Shown: in pieces, positions 8,458-17,190 of the stretch
Layout: every line of letters begins with the position of its first letter
How positions within the stretch are numbered: the stretch's first letter is position 1
Assembly: GCA_900546435.1 (NCBI GenBank)
Contig: URCQ01000017.1
Span: 1-53,817 of the forward strand
DNA from: an uncultured Pseudobutyrivibrio sp.
GTDB taxonomy: Bacteria; Bacillota; Clostridia; Lachnospirales; Lachnospiraceae
Length of the DNA: 53,817 bases
Reading direction: 5' to 3'
Notes under the pieces: model-generated
What the model was told of the DNA's origin: nothing
Seen by the model: the letters and a program-made list of their open reading frames with translations, nothing else
Databases searched by the model: none
Made by a program: the position numbers and the translations under genes

Positions 8458-9345
8458 TTACAACACTCTGCTCTCACTATGCTTCCGGTACTCACGTGGT
8501 GTCAGCCCAAACTTCCGCTTGAAGATACGATTAAAATAAGACATATTATCAAATCCCGCCTCCTGTGCCACCATCAATACCGCATCCGTTGACGCAAGCA
8601 ACATACGGGAGGCCATGGTCAAACGATAATCATTCAGATAATCAATGAAACTTTGTCCCATATTGTTTTTGAAATACTTCATAAAATGTGAACTGCTAAA
8701 GCCACTGACATTTGCCATATCTTCTATCGTCAGCTTTTCCATATAATGCAATTCCACATATTTTAAAACACGTTTCATCTCTTCATGTGGAACCCTGGAC
8801 TTTGTCCCCTCACTTGAATCACTGATTTCACACACATAATAGATGAGTACATACAGTTGTGATTTAACCAATAGTTCATATCCATGCGCGCAGACCATAC
8901 AAATCTGGTCGCACTCATCCAGGCACTTCTTTATTGCTTCATATCCACGCACTCCTTCTCTATAAAAAGAAGGTATCGTCCTTTGCATACGAAAAAGAGG
9001 TTCAAAATATTTTTGCTTTGTACCGTCTTCCTGCTTTCCATATAAAATTTCCGGACGAAACATAATATTTTCATATTCCATTTGCTCCCCAGATAAAGAA
9101 CGAATGCCATGAAGCTGTCCCGGCAAAACAATGACAAACTCACCGCCCTGCACACGCTGCTCTTCAAATTCCACTGACACAAGTCCCTTTCCTTTTTTGA
9201 TATAGATAATTTCCATCTCGTCATGCCAATGTAGTGGCACTTCCAAAAAATCTAGCGGCATGGAGCATAAATATGTATTATAGGCGAACTCCTGTCTGGC
9301 GTGTTCTTTTGTTTCATGATAGTTTTCGTATTCTTTTATATCCAT
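8458..9345 (-). CDS. AraC-family regulator with cupin sensor
   Basis: Probable sugar-responsive activator. The 295 residues carry an N-terminal cupin-like domain (about 15-110; LHWHDEMEIIYIKKG, GGEFVIVLPGQLHG). Two C-terminal helix-turn-helix motifs follow at about 190-290 (LTIEDMANVSGFSSSHFMKY and AGFDNMSYFNRIFKRKFG), ending in the usual TPREYR signature. It is transcribed away from the phosphorylase gene, from which it is separated by 145 bp, and lies upstream of the LacI gene on the same strand. Targets are not shown; context points to the maltodextrin genes and glgP. Confidence 0.92.
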   Translation of the reverse strand: MDIKEYENYHETKEHARQEFAYNTYLCSMPLDFLEVPLHWHDEMEIIYIKKGKGLVSVEFEEQRVQGGEFVIVLPGQLHGIRSLSGEQMEYENIMFRPEILYGKQEDGTKQKYFEPLFRMQRTIPSFYREGVRGYEAIKKCLDECDQICMVCAHGYELLVKSQLYVLIYYVCEISDSSEGTKSRVPHEEMKRVLKYVELHYMEKLTIEDMANVSGFSSSHFMKYFKNNMGQSFIDYLNDYRLTMASRMLLASTDAVLMVAQEAGFDNMSYFNRIFKRKFGLTPREYRKHSESRVL

Positions 9346-9385
9346 TTTTACTTATTTTCCTCTCAAAACTTCTTTGAATGATAGG

Positions 9386-9415
9386 ATTGTACTACTTTTT
9401 GCCACAATATGACAA
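9386..9415 (-). promoter_or_regulatory. Promoter of the AraC-type regulator
   Basis: Minus-strand TTGTCA (9415-9410), 18-bp spacer, TACAAT (9391-9386), about 40 bp ahead of the ATG. The divergent phosphorylase promoter must lie in the same 145-bp gap, but I could not assign it with confidence. Confidence 0.6.
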
Positions 9416-9490
9416 GACGTTTTCTGGTATCGCTTATATACTGAACGCATAAGATAACATTTTGGAACATCAAATTATCAGGAGGTTTTT

Positions 9491-11746
9491 ATGAACGCAT
9501 TAGAAATCAAAGTGAAAGATACCTTTGGTACAGATCTTTCACATGTAAGCAACGAACAGATTTATGTAGCTTTATTAGAAATGGTAAAAGAGGAAGCTGC
9601 CAAAAAAGTTTCTACAGACGGTAAGAAAAAGCTTTACTACATTTCAGCAGAATTTTTGATTGGTAAATTGCTTTCCAACAACTTAATCAATCTTGGCATA
9701 TATGATGAAGTGGAAGCTTGTCTGCAAAAATACGGAAAAACCATGGCAGAAATCGAAACCATTGAACCGGAACCATCTCTTGGAAACGGTGGACTCGGTC
9801 GTCTTGCTGCCTGCTTTTTAGATTCCATTGCAACACTCGGTTTAAATGGTGACGGTGTAGGCTTAAATTATCACTTCGGTCTTTTTAAACAGGTCTTTGA
9901 AAATAATTTACAGACAGAAACACCAAATCCTTGGATTGAGAATAAGAACTGGTTAACAAAGACAGAGAAAACATACGACATCGAATTTGGCGGTATGACA
10001 CTGACTTCCTGCATGTACGATATTGATGTTGTCGGTTATATGGGAAGAACTACAAAATTACATTTATTTGACTTGGAAACAGTGGATGAATCTCTTGTCA
10101 GAACTGGCATTGACTTTGACAAAACAGATATTGCAAAGAACTTAACACTTTTCTTATATCCGGATGATTCGGATGAAGCCGGACGCATCCTTCGTGTTTA
10201 CCAGCAGTACTTTATGGTAAGCAATGCAGCACACCTGATTCTCGACGAAGCCGTAGAACGCGGAAGCAATTTGCATGATTTAGCAGATTACGCAACCATT
10301 CAGATTAACGATACTCACCCAAGTATGATCATTCCTGAGTTAATCCGTCTTCTTATGCAAAAAGGCATTCGCATGGAAGAAGCGATTGAAATTGTTACCA
10401 ACACTTGTGCTTACACCAATCACACCATTTTGGCAGAAGCACTTGAAAAATGGCCATCTCATTATTTACAAAAAGCAGTTCCACAGTTACTGCCTATCAT
10501 TTATGAATTAAACAACAAGGTAAACGATACATTCCATGATAAGAGTCTTTCCATCATTGATGATGAAGACCGCATTCACATGGCTCACATGGACATTCAT
10601 TATGGATACTCTGTCAATGGCGTTGCTTATCTTCACACTGAAATCTTGAAAAATACAGAATTGAACAATTTTTACAAGGTTTATCCGGAGAAGTTCAACA
10701 ACAAAACAAACGGTATTACATTCCGTAGATGGTTGTTAGAATGTAACCATCCATTAGCAGATCTTTTGACCGAACTGATCGGCGATGGTTATAAAAAAGA
10801 TGCTACCGAGCTCGAAAAGCTTGCTGCATACGCAGATGACTCTGCTGTCCTTGAAAAATTACTTGCTGTAAAACAGGGCAAGAAAAAAGATCTTGTAGCA
10901 TACTTAAAAGAAGCACAGAACATTACTGTGAATCCGGATTCTGTCTTTGACATCCAGATCAAACGTCTTCATGAATATAAGAGACAGCAGATGAATGCAC
11001 TTTATGTCATTGACAAATATTTTGAAATTAAAGAAGGAAAATTACCAAAACGTCCGATTACCGTTATTTTTGGTGCAAAAGCAGCACCTGCTTATGTTAT
11101 TGCCAAGGATATCATTCATGTGATTCTCTGCTTACAGGAAATCATTGCAAATGACCCGGAAGTATCTCCATACTTATCTGTCGTTATGGTAGAAAATTAC
11201 AACGTTACCTTAGCAGAGAAATTAATTCCTGCTGCTGACATTCATGAACAGATTTCCCTTGCTTCCAAAGAAGCTTCCGGAACTTCTAACATGAAGTTTA
11301 TGTTAAACGGTGCCATTGCCATTGGAACAGAAGATGGCGCTAATGTTGAAATGCATGAATTTGTCGGTGATGATAACATCTACATCTTTGGTGAATCTTC
11401 TGACGAAGTCATTGCTCATTATGAAAAAGCTGATTATGTTTCTAAAAACTACTATGAAAATGATCCAACCATCAAGCGTGCCATCGATTTCTTAGTCAGT
11501 GATACCATGATGGCAGTCGGACAAAAAGAAAACTTAGAACGACTCTATAACGAATTATTAAACAAAGACTGGTTCATGACATTGCCTGATTTTGAAGATT
11601 ACAAGGCGACAAAAGAGCGTATCTATAGCGATTATGAAGATCGTATGGCATGGGCAAAGAAAATGCTCATAAACATCAGCAAAGCCGGTTTCTTCTCTTC
11701 TGATAGAACCATTGCACAGTACAATGAAGATATCTGGCATTTATAA
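9491..11746 (+). CDS. glgP: Glycogen/maltodextrin phosphorylase
   Basis: Uses phosphate and pyridoxal phosphate to release glucose-1-phosphate from alpha-1,4-glucans. The PLP lysine is in EASGTSNMKFMLNGA (Lys about 602), followed by IGTEDGANVEM. The conserved LGNGGLGRLAACFLDS block lies near residue 96. At 751 residues it is on the short side of the GT35 family. A strong AGGAGG ribosome site precedes the ATG. It is one of only three plus-strand genes and stands opposite the maltodextrin import cluster, so it completes a route of import, MalQ rearrangement and phosphorolysis. GlgP versus MalP specificity cannot be told from sequence alone. Confidence 0.96.
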   Translation: MNALEIKVKDTFGTDLSHVSNEQIYVALLEMVKEEAAKKVSTDGKKKLYYISAEFLIGKLLSNNLINLGIYDEVEACLQKYGKTMAEIETIEPEPSLGNGGLGRLAACFLDSIATLGLNGDGVGLNYHFGLFKQVFENNLQTETPNPWIENKNWLTKTEKTYDIEFGGMTLTSCMYDIDVVGYMGRTTKLHLFDLETVDESLVRTGIDFDKTDIAKNLTLFLYPDDSDEAGRILRVYQQYFMVSNAAHLILDEAVERGSNLHDLADYATIQINDTHPSMIIPELIRLLMQKGIRMEEAIEIVTNTCAYTNHTILAEALEKWPSHYLQKAVPQLLPIIYELNNKVNDTFHDKSLSIIDDEDRIHMAHMDIHYGYSVNGVAYLHTEILKNTELNNFYKVYPEKFNNKTNGITFRRWLLECNHPLADLLTELIGDGYKKDATELEKLAAYADDSAVLEKLLAVKQGKKKDLVAYLKEAQNITVNPDSVFDIQIKRLHEYKRQQMNALYVIDKYFEIKEGKLPKRPITVIFGAKAAPAYVIAKDIIHVILCLQEIIANDPEVSPYLSVVMVENYNVTLAEKLIPAADIHEQISLASKEASGTSNMKFMLNGAIAIGTEDGANVEMHEFVGDDNIYIFGESSDEVIAHYEKADYVSKNYYENDPTIKRAIDFLVSDTMMAVGQKENLERLYNELLNKDWFMTLPDFEDYKATKERIYSDYEDRMAWAKKMLINISKAGFFSSDRTIAQYNEDIWHL

Positions 11747-11767
11747 TTTTTATTAATTAACTAACGT

Positions 11768-11836
11768 AAAAAACGTGTAGGCGATTCAGACATTACCATT
11801 CACTTAGTCTCAAATCGTCTACACGTTTTCTTTTTT
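11768..11836. terminator. Bidirectional terminator between glgP and dusB
   Basis: A long inverted repeat with arms AACGTGTAG-CGATT and AATCG-CTACACGTT carries inner AGAC/GTCT pairs. It is flanked by an A-run on one side and a T-run (TTTTCTTTTTT) on the other. It sits between two convergent genes and can serve both. Confidence 0.88.
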
Positions 11837-12827
11837 AAGAATGCTGCAACAGCACACGTTCCATCAAATCTTCTAATTCCTGATACGTATTTACTTCATT
11901 GATCATGCCACGCAGTCTTGCCGAATTATGATACCCGCTGGTATACCAGGCGGCATGCTTGCGAAACTCACGGATTCCATAATATTCCTCGCCCTTAAAT
12001 GCAATCTGCATTTTTGCATGACGAAGCATCATTGCTACTAGTTCATCCATTGGAGGCTTTCCAATAATCTCACCCGTTTCAAAATAATGTAAAATCTGGT
12101 GAAAAATCCACGGGTTTCCCTGCGCCCCTCTGCCAATCATAAAACCGTCACAATGCGTCATTTCCTTCATTGCGATAACATCCTCTGCTGTTAGTAAATC
12201 GCCATTTCCAATGACCGGGATACGAACTGCATCTTTTACCTGCGCAATGATTTCCCAATCAGCCTTGCCCGCATAATACTGTTCTCGCGTTCGTCCATGC
12301 ACAGCAACAGCTGCCACACCCGCATCTTCCGCAATTTTTGCCATTTCCACGGCATTGACATGTGCATCATCAAACCCTTTACGGATTTTGACCGTCACCG
12401 GTTTTTTTATGGCCTGCACGGTCTTTCGCATAATCTCTCCCGCTAATTTGGGGTTTTTCATAAGCGCTGACCCATCACCATTATTTACTACTTTAGGCAC
12501 CGGGCATCCCATATTGATATCCAGAATATCAAAAGGACGCTCCTCAATCCGTTTTGCCATCTCACTGATACAATCCGGATCCGAACCAAATAACTGCAAA
12601 GAGACCGGGCGTTCTTTTTCCTCGATCTCCAACAATTGATACGTATTCTTATTGTTATACTGCAGTGCCTTTGCACTGACCATTTCCATACAGATTAATC
12701 CTGCGCCCTGTTCTTTACAGAGCGTACGGAATGGCAAATCCGTCACTCCCGCCATCGGTGCCAGCACCAGATTATTTTCCAGTGTAACATCTCCGATTTT
12801 CAGCCCTTGTAGGGTTTCATTTTTCAT
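11835..12827 (-). CDS. dusB: tRNA-dihydrouridine synthase B
   Basis: FMN-dependent reduction of specific uridines in tRNA. Its 330 residues form a TIM barrel with the family motifs in order: LAPMAGVTDLPFR near the N-terminus, catalytic Cys in MGCPVPKV (about 107), VKIRKGF, VHGRTREQYYAGKADW, IPVIGNGDL and FMIGRGAQGNPWIF. The C-terminal part is the helical tRNA-binding domain. It is the last gene of the argF-birA-coaX operon, 20 bp after the degenerate HD-GYP gene. Confidence 0.95.
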   Translation of the reverse strand: MKNETLQGLKIGDVTLENNLVLAPMAGVTDLPFRTLCKEQGAGLICMEMVSAKALQYNNKNTYQLLEIEEKERPVSLQLFGSDPDCISEMAKRIEERPFDILDINMGCPVPKVVNNGDGSALMKNPKLAGEIMRKTVQAIKKPVTVKIRKGFDDAHVNAVEMAKIAEDAGVAAVAVHGRTREQYYAGKADWEIIAQVKDAVRIPVIGNGDLLTAEDVIAMKEMTHCDGFMIGRGAQGNPWIFHQILHYFETGEIIGKPPMDELVAMMLRHAKMQIAFKGEEYYGIREFRKHAAWYTSGYHNSARLRGMINEVNTYQELEDLMERVLLQHS

Positions 12828-12847
12828 GTAAAGTTACCTCTTCTGCT

Positions 12848-14005
12848 CTAGTCATACCGCAAAATTTCTATCATATCATCTGCAATACGCCCATCAAATC
12901 TTTTATTTTTTTCTTTTTTCAGCGCTTCCATCACATCCATAGCAGTCTCTCCCCGCTGTATGTGCCTTGATGTATAATCTGCCACTGCAAGAATACGCGC
13001 CAGACATGGAATTTCTTCTGCCTGCAAACCTTTTAGATATCCGGATCCATCGTAATTTTCCCGATGATAAAGCACAGCTTCTGCTACATTTCCAGCTCCT
13101 TGTAACTGGCAAATAATCCCATACCCCTTTTCCACATAGGTACAAAATTGTGCATACTCCCCAGGTGTCATATTCTGACACAAAATCAGTGCATCCGGTA
13201 TTCCTATCATTCCTATCTCGTGCAATAATCCTGCCTGATAAGCATCATTCTGCATCGTTTCATCCAGCTCACTACGTATTGCCAATTTCTTCGCATATTC
13301 CGCCACCTGTACGCCATGTGCTTCTTCATCCGGGATCTTTGCATCCAATGCTCGCCCCATTGCGCGCATCGTTTTGATCGCCATCCCTTGCAAACGATCT
13401 TTTTCTTCCTGGATGCGCTGTTTTAAAATTTCCTCACGTCTCGTTTTTTCCACCCAATAAGATTGTATGGTATACATCAGCAGGTAGGTGATTAACACGA
13501 TACAAATATATAGATACGGAAAACGAAGTGTCACGTTTTCCCCATATAATTTCCGCGCTACCATATCCGGATCCACGCGAAGACAATATATAATAGCAGA
13601 CACGGTTATCAGATTCAGCAATACACTATTACGTATTCCCAACATAAATACCGCAATGCACGAAAAAAGTAGTGGAAACATAACACTAAAATATCCTATG
13701 CAGCCATGAAAGAAAACATAGAACACGCCAACCAACAAACATGCCGCAGTGACAACGTCAATCCATCGATGATAATGGTGTCGGCATACAAACAGATTTA
13801 TCAATAATACCGATGTCAAATAACTAAGCACAATCAGATAATCCCGTGATGCATGAAAGAAAATACCATTAGGGATACTGATCAGCCATAAAACAGCAAA
13901 AATACTTTTCATACAGAATGCCATCTTTTGACCCTGATATGGACAGCTTACAACGCGCAATATATTTTTCCAATATTCAGTTTGCCGCTGTTTCTGTTTT
14001 TGCAT
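12848..14005 (-). CDS. Membrane protein with degenerate HD-GYP domain
   Basis: The 385 residues have about six N-terminal hydrophobic segments (to about 180), a short coiled linker (EKTRREEILKQRIQEEKDR), then an HD-GYP fold. The usual HD-x-GK signature reads HEIGM (about 261): the metal-ligand Asp is Glu and the Lys is Met. The usual GYP reads GYL in NYDGSGYLKGL (about 323). The first metal-ligand His (HGVQVAEYA) is kept. It is therefore probably inactive or altered as a cyclic-di-GMP phosphodiesterase. It overlaps the canonical HD-GYP gene by 29 bp, has AGGAG before its ATG, and looks like a diverged tandem duplicate with the same architecture. Confidence 0.8.
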   Translation of the reverse strand: MQKQKQRQTEYWKNILRVVSCPYQGQKMAFCMKSIFAVLWLISIPNGIFFHASRDYLIVLSYLTSVLLINLFVCRHHYHRWIDVVTAACLLVGVFYVFFHGCIGYFSVMFPLLFSCIAVFMLGIRNSVLLNLITVSAIIYCLRVDPDMVARKLYGENVTLRFPYLYICIVLITYLLMYTIQSYWVEKTRREEILKQRIQEEKDRLQGMAIKTMRAMGRALDAKIPDEEAHGVQVAEYAKKLAIRSELDETMQNDAYQAGLLHEIGMIGIPDALILCQNMTPGEYAQFCTYVEKGYGIICQLQGAGNVAEAVLYHRENYDGSGYLKGLQAEEIPCLARILAVADYTSRHIQRGETAMDVMEALKKEKNKRFDGRIADDMIEILRYD

Positions 14006-15209
14006 CTGTTTCTCCTATTGTCTGTATTTTTCCACTTTTCACCAGTTGTACAACCGTCGCTGCCACCTGCGGTTCGAACTGTTTTCCAGCACCTTTTTCA
14101 AACTCTTGCATAATGTATTGCTCCGTACATCGTTTTCGGTAACAACGATCTGAATTCATTGCATCCAAGGCATCCGCCGCACAGATAATATGTACACTCA
14201 AAGGTAATTCGTCAGCCTTTAATCCTCGCGGATAACCTTTTCCATCATATCTTTCATGGTGATATGCCGCTGCCAGATCTGCCTGCTGCAAAAATTCTAA
14301 TTCCGATAAAATCTCTTTTCCCCACAATGTGTGTGTTTTCATAATCTCATACTCTTGCTTCGTCAGGCGATCCGATTTATTTAATATGTGGTCGGGAATC
14401 GCAATCTTTCCGATATCATGAAGCATACCGCAGTGATATAATAACAGTATTTCTTCCTCTGAAAACGTTTGGTTTGGAAGATGACGGGCAATCAGGCGTG
14501 CATATTCTGCCACACGCTGGGAATGTCGTCTCGTATAACTGTCTTTTTCGTCGATCATACGTCCAATCGCAGCTACCGACCCCACCAACATATTTTTCGT
14601 CTGAAGTAATGCCTTATCTACTTCTGCCTGTAAATTTTTTTCATTTTCACTTTGTTTGATGCGATATTCTTTATAGAAGATATCCATAATGACAACAAAC
14701 AGACAAAATGCCCAATAGAAGATTGGATAAAACAGATAATAATCACGTCGATATGAATACAGTAAATAGTGACGGAGTGGTGTCCAGAACATAAGCATTA
14801 CCGCACACCCAAAACCAATACAGATAGGAGCCCCAAACGGAATTCCTAGAAGAATCAATGTAATCAAGGGTATCAAAAAATACCACAAAAGAGAGAATCC
14901 GGCGTTTGCTCCCAAAAACAAAATGGGAATCGAGAGAAACAATAAAACAATACTTGTAATTTTGCAAAGCGTACGAACCTGTTCAAAGCGACGGAGCAAC
15001 AGGGCTGCAAGCACACAAATAACAGCCACAACAAAAGTAGCAATCCCAATAAGCCACTTTCCTTGTCGAAGGTTCTCCATGTCGATCAATAGCATAATGA
15101 TGCCAAAGGTCACTATAATTCTCTGAAGTGCGCCAACATCAATGGCAGCGGTCTGCTCATATTTATATACATTGTGAACAGCTTTGTACGCTTTGGAAAA
15201 TAAATTCAT
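13977..15209 (-). CDS. Membrane-anchored HD-GYP protein (probable cyclic-di-GMP phosphodiesterase)
   Basis: The 410 residues have about six N-terminal membrane segments (to about 185), a coiled linker, then a full HD-GYP domain. HSQRVAEYARLIA holds the first His ligand, MLHDIGKIAIPD (about 262-273) holds the HD pair and Lys, and HHERYDGKGYPRGL (about 315-328) holds the HHE and GYP motifs. All signature residues expected of an active phosphodiesterase are present. AAAGGAG precedes the ATG, 12 bp after coaX. With flagellar and Tad pilus genes in the same window, a role in motility/attachment signalling is plausible but inferred. Confidence 0.9.
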   Translation of the reverse strand: MNLFSKAYKAVHNVYKYEQTAAIDVGALQRIIVTFGIIMLLIDMENLRQGKWLIGIATFVVAVICVLAALLLRRFEQVRTLCKITSIVLLFLSIPILFLGANAGFSLLWYFLIPLITLILLGIPFGAPICIGFGCAVMLMFWTPLRHYLLYSYRRDYYLFYPIFYWAFCLFVVIMDIFYKEYRIKQSENEKNLQAEVDKALLQTKNMLVGSVAAIGRMIDEKDSYTRRHSQRVAEYARLIARHLPNQTFSEEEILLLYHCGMLHDIGKIAIPDHILNKSDRLTKQEYEIMKTHTLWGKEILSELEFLQQADLAAAYHHERYDGKGYPRGLKADELPLSVHIICAADALDAMNSDRCYRKRCTEQYIMQEFEKGAGKQFEPQVAATVVQLVKSGKIQTIGETDAKTETAAN

Positions 15210-15221
15210 GTTTCTCCTTTT

Positions 15222-16010
15222 CTAACGCTCTGCCCCTCTATTTTTACTTTCTTTTTCGTAAATCAGGCGTAATCCCTGCAGTGTCAGTTCAGGATCATAA
15301 ATATCAATGCAGTCTGTCTCTTTTGAAATCAGACTTCCCAAACCTCCCGTTGCAACAACCTTAACATTTTCATATCCGGATTCTGCAATCATATTTTTCA
15401 CAATATATTCTGTCTGACCAATCTGTCCAAATACAAGTCCTGCCTGCATGGAGGAAATGGTCTCCTTTGCTAAAATATGATCTGGCTTACGAATTTCAAT
15501 TTCTGGCAATTTTGCTGCTTTTGACCATAACGCCTCCGCAGAAGTACGAATGCCCGGTGCAATCACACCAGAAACATAGGCGCCATCTGCACTAATCAGA
15601 TCATACGTTGTCGCCGTTCCATAATCAATGACAATTGCAGGTCCTCCATATAGTCCCATGGCTCCCGCAGCATTCACAATTCGATCCGCTCCAATTTGAC
15701 GCGGATTCTCCGTAATAATTTTTACGCCGGTACGAATGCCCGGTTCCACCAGAATCGGATGTACACCAAAATATTTGATGATACCGCTCGTCAGTGAATG
15801 CATAATCTTTGGCACAACACTGGCAATGATGACATCATCTATATCCTCTTTTTCGATTGCATTATAGCGCAATATTTCCCCAATTGCCGTTCCAAATTCA
15901 TCTGACGTGCGTGTCATCCCCGTCGTCAATCGGAAGTTTCCTATCAATTTATCCTGTGAAAAAATTCCAATCGTAACATTTGTATTTCCCACATCAATCG
16001 TCAATAACAT
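15222..16010 (-). CDS. coaX: Type III pantothenate kinase
   Basis: First step of coenzyme A synthesis. ASKHA-fold kinase of 262 residues with the family motifs TIDVGNTNVTIG at the N-terminus, GADRIVNAAGA, and VIDYGTATTYDLI, plus GVIAPGIRTSAEALW. The ATG at 16010 is chosen because the nucleotide-binding motif starts three residues later in all CoaX proteins and GTAGGAG lies 7 bp upstream. The longer open frame to 16085 runs into the preceding gene. Confidence 0.95.
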   Translation of the reverse strand: MLLTIDVGNTNVTIGIFSQDKLIGNFRLTTGMTRTSDEFGTAIGEILRYNAIEKEDIDDVIIASVVPKIMHSLTSGIIKYFGVHPILVEPGIRTGVKIITENPRQIGADRIVNAAGAMGLYGGPAIVIDYGTATTYDLISADGAYVSGVIAPGIRTSAEALWSKAAKLPEIEIRKPDHILAKETISSMQAGLVFGQIGQTEYIVKNMIAESGYENVKVVATGGLGSLISKETDCIDIYDPELTLQGLRLIYEKESKNRGAER

Positions 16011-16020
16011 AGCTTTTCTC

Positions 16021-16359
16021 CTACTCTTCGCCCTCGTATGCTTCTCCCAGATAAAATACTCTATAGTACATTTCCAAAGATTCAAACAGTTCCTCTTTTT
16101 CTCGCTGCAACTGCTTGATTTTTAACACACTTCCTATTTCATCATACAAAATGTCGTCATCTTCTGTCTGCGTACGAAGTTGTAATTCTCCCTCCTCGTC
16201 AAAAACGACCTGGATTACGCCTCCCACATCTGCCGTGAACAAGACACACATAATATGTAACTCGTCCTGAATCCCCTGTGGCAAAGAGGAAAACTGTTCA
16301 TTAAAATAATATTTTTTTGTGTAAGAACTCGCTCCACACAACACGATTTCATCATTCAT
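16021..16359 (-). CDS. Small conserved protein, DUF6145-like
   Basis: An acidic protein of 112 residues, conserved in my recollection beside birA/coaX in Lachnospiraceae; the DUF6145 name is from memory. It has no signal peptide or membrane segment. The core reads as alternating beta strands (HIMCVLFTADVGGVIQVVFD), followed by an acidic patch and a C-terminal helix rich in Glu/Lys. The ATG at 16359 is preferred to that at 16368, because GAAAGGG overlaps the latter but suits the former. Function unknown. It lies between birA and coaX, 10-37 bp from each, and is surely co-transcribed. Confidence 0.75.
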   Translation of the reverse strand: MNDEIVLCGASSYTKKYYFNEQFSSLPQGIQDELHIMCVLFTADVGGVIQVVFDEEGELQLRTQTEDDDILYDEIGSVLKIKQLQREKEELFESLEMYYRVFYLGEAYEGEE

Positions 16360-16395
16360 CAATCGCATATCCCTTTCTATTTTCTCTTTGTCTCA

Positions 16396-17169
16396 TCACA
16401 CATATCCATATACGCCTCGAACCGACACTTCGCCAGAATCTACCTGACGCAAATCTTCCTTTGTCTCAACCAATAATTCACCACGCTCGTTGATACCACG
16501 TGCAATGCCTTCCCATTCACCTTGTGGATCTAAAACACGCACCATCGCGTTTCGGTTAATTAGGAATCTGTTATATTCTTCCATCACAATAGACAGATCC
16601 TGTGTCATACAAAATGCCTCATATAATAGTACAAATTCCTGCCAGATGCGCTGCGTCAACGCTTCACAATTCCCCTTCTCCTGCGTTCCCGGATTCTGTT
16701 CCTGCAAAGCCATATCAACAGAGATTGCCTTATCTGCCAATTCTTCTGAAAAAGAGGTCTGATGCACATTGACACCTATGCCAACAACGACATACTCTGC
16801 CTGTCCGTTTGCAGCACTCATTTCCGTCAAAATACCGCATATTTTTTTCCCTTGCACGATCACATCATTTGGCCACTTAATCCATGTCTCTATGTCATAT
16901 AGGTCTTCTATGGCTCTTCGTACTGCAACTGCTGCCACCAATGTCAGTGAATGTAAATGTTCTACCGGCATTGTCGGGCGCAGAAGTAGCGATGTAGCGA
17001 TGGATATATCTGCAGGTGTTTCCCATTGGTGACCGCTTCTTCCTCTCCCAGCTGTCTGCATTCCTGCCGAAATAACCTGACCTTCCTCGGCACCTTTTAG
17101 GGCACGACGCTTGATTTCATTATTTGTGGAATCAATACTTTTTAAATACTCATGTTTTATTTGTACCAT
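16396..17169 (-). CDS. birA: Biotin-[acetyl-CoA-carboxylase] ligase, catalytic form only
   Basis: Attaches biotin to carboxyl carrier proteins via biotinyl-AMP. The 257 residues begin directly with the catalytic domain (STNNEIKRRAL), so the N-terminal helix-turn-helix of regulatory BirA is absent and it should not repress biotin genes. The biotin/ATP loop TAGRGRSGHQW lies at about 41-51, KWPNDVIVQGKKICGIL near 99-115, and the C-terminal SH3-like part at about 205-257. It sits 21 bp behind argF. Confidence 0.94.
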   Translation of the reverse strand: MVQIKHEYLKSIDSTNNEIKRRALKGAEEGQVISAGMQTAGRGRSGHQWETPADISIATSLLLRPTMPVEHLHSLTLVAAVAVRRAIEDLYDIETWIKWPNDVIVQGKKICGILTEMSAANGQAEYVVVGIGVNVHQTSFSEELADKAISVDMALQEQNPGTQEKGNCEALTQRIWQEFVLLYEAFCMTQDLSIVMEEYNRFLINRNAMVRVLDPQGEWEGIARGINERGELLVETKEDLRQVDSGEVSVRGVYGYV

Positions 17170-17190
17170 AACAGGATACTCTCTTATCTT

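Noticed and set aside
9416..9480. Sigma-A promoter of glgP
   Set aside because: TATACT- and TAAGAT-like hexamers occur, but no acceptable -35 stands at the correct distance, so no promoter was called.
13977..14005. Frameshift splitting one long HD-GYP protein
   Set aside because: Both genes have full membrane and HD-GYP parts, separate ribosome sites and complete ends; they are tandem paralogues, not halves of one gene.
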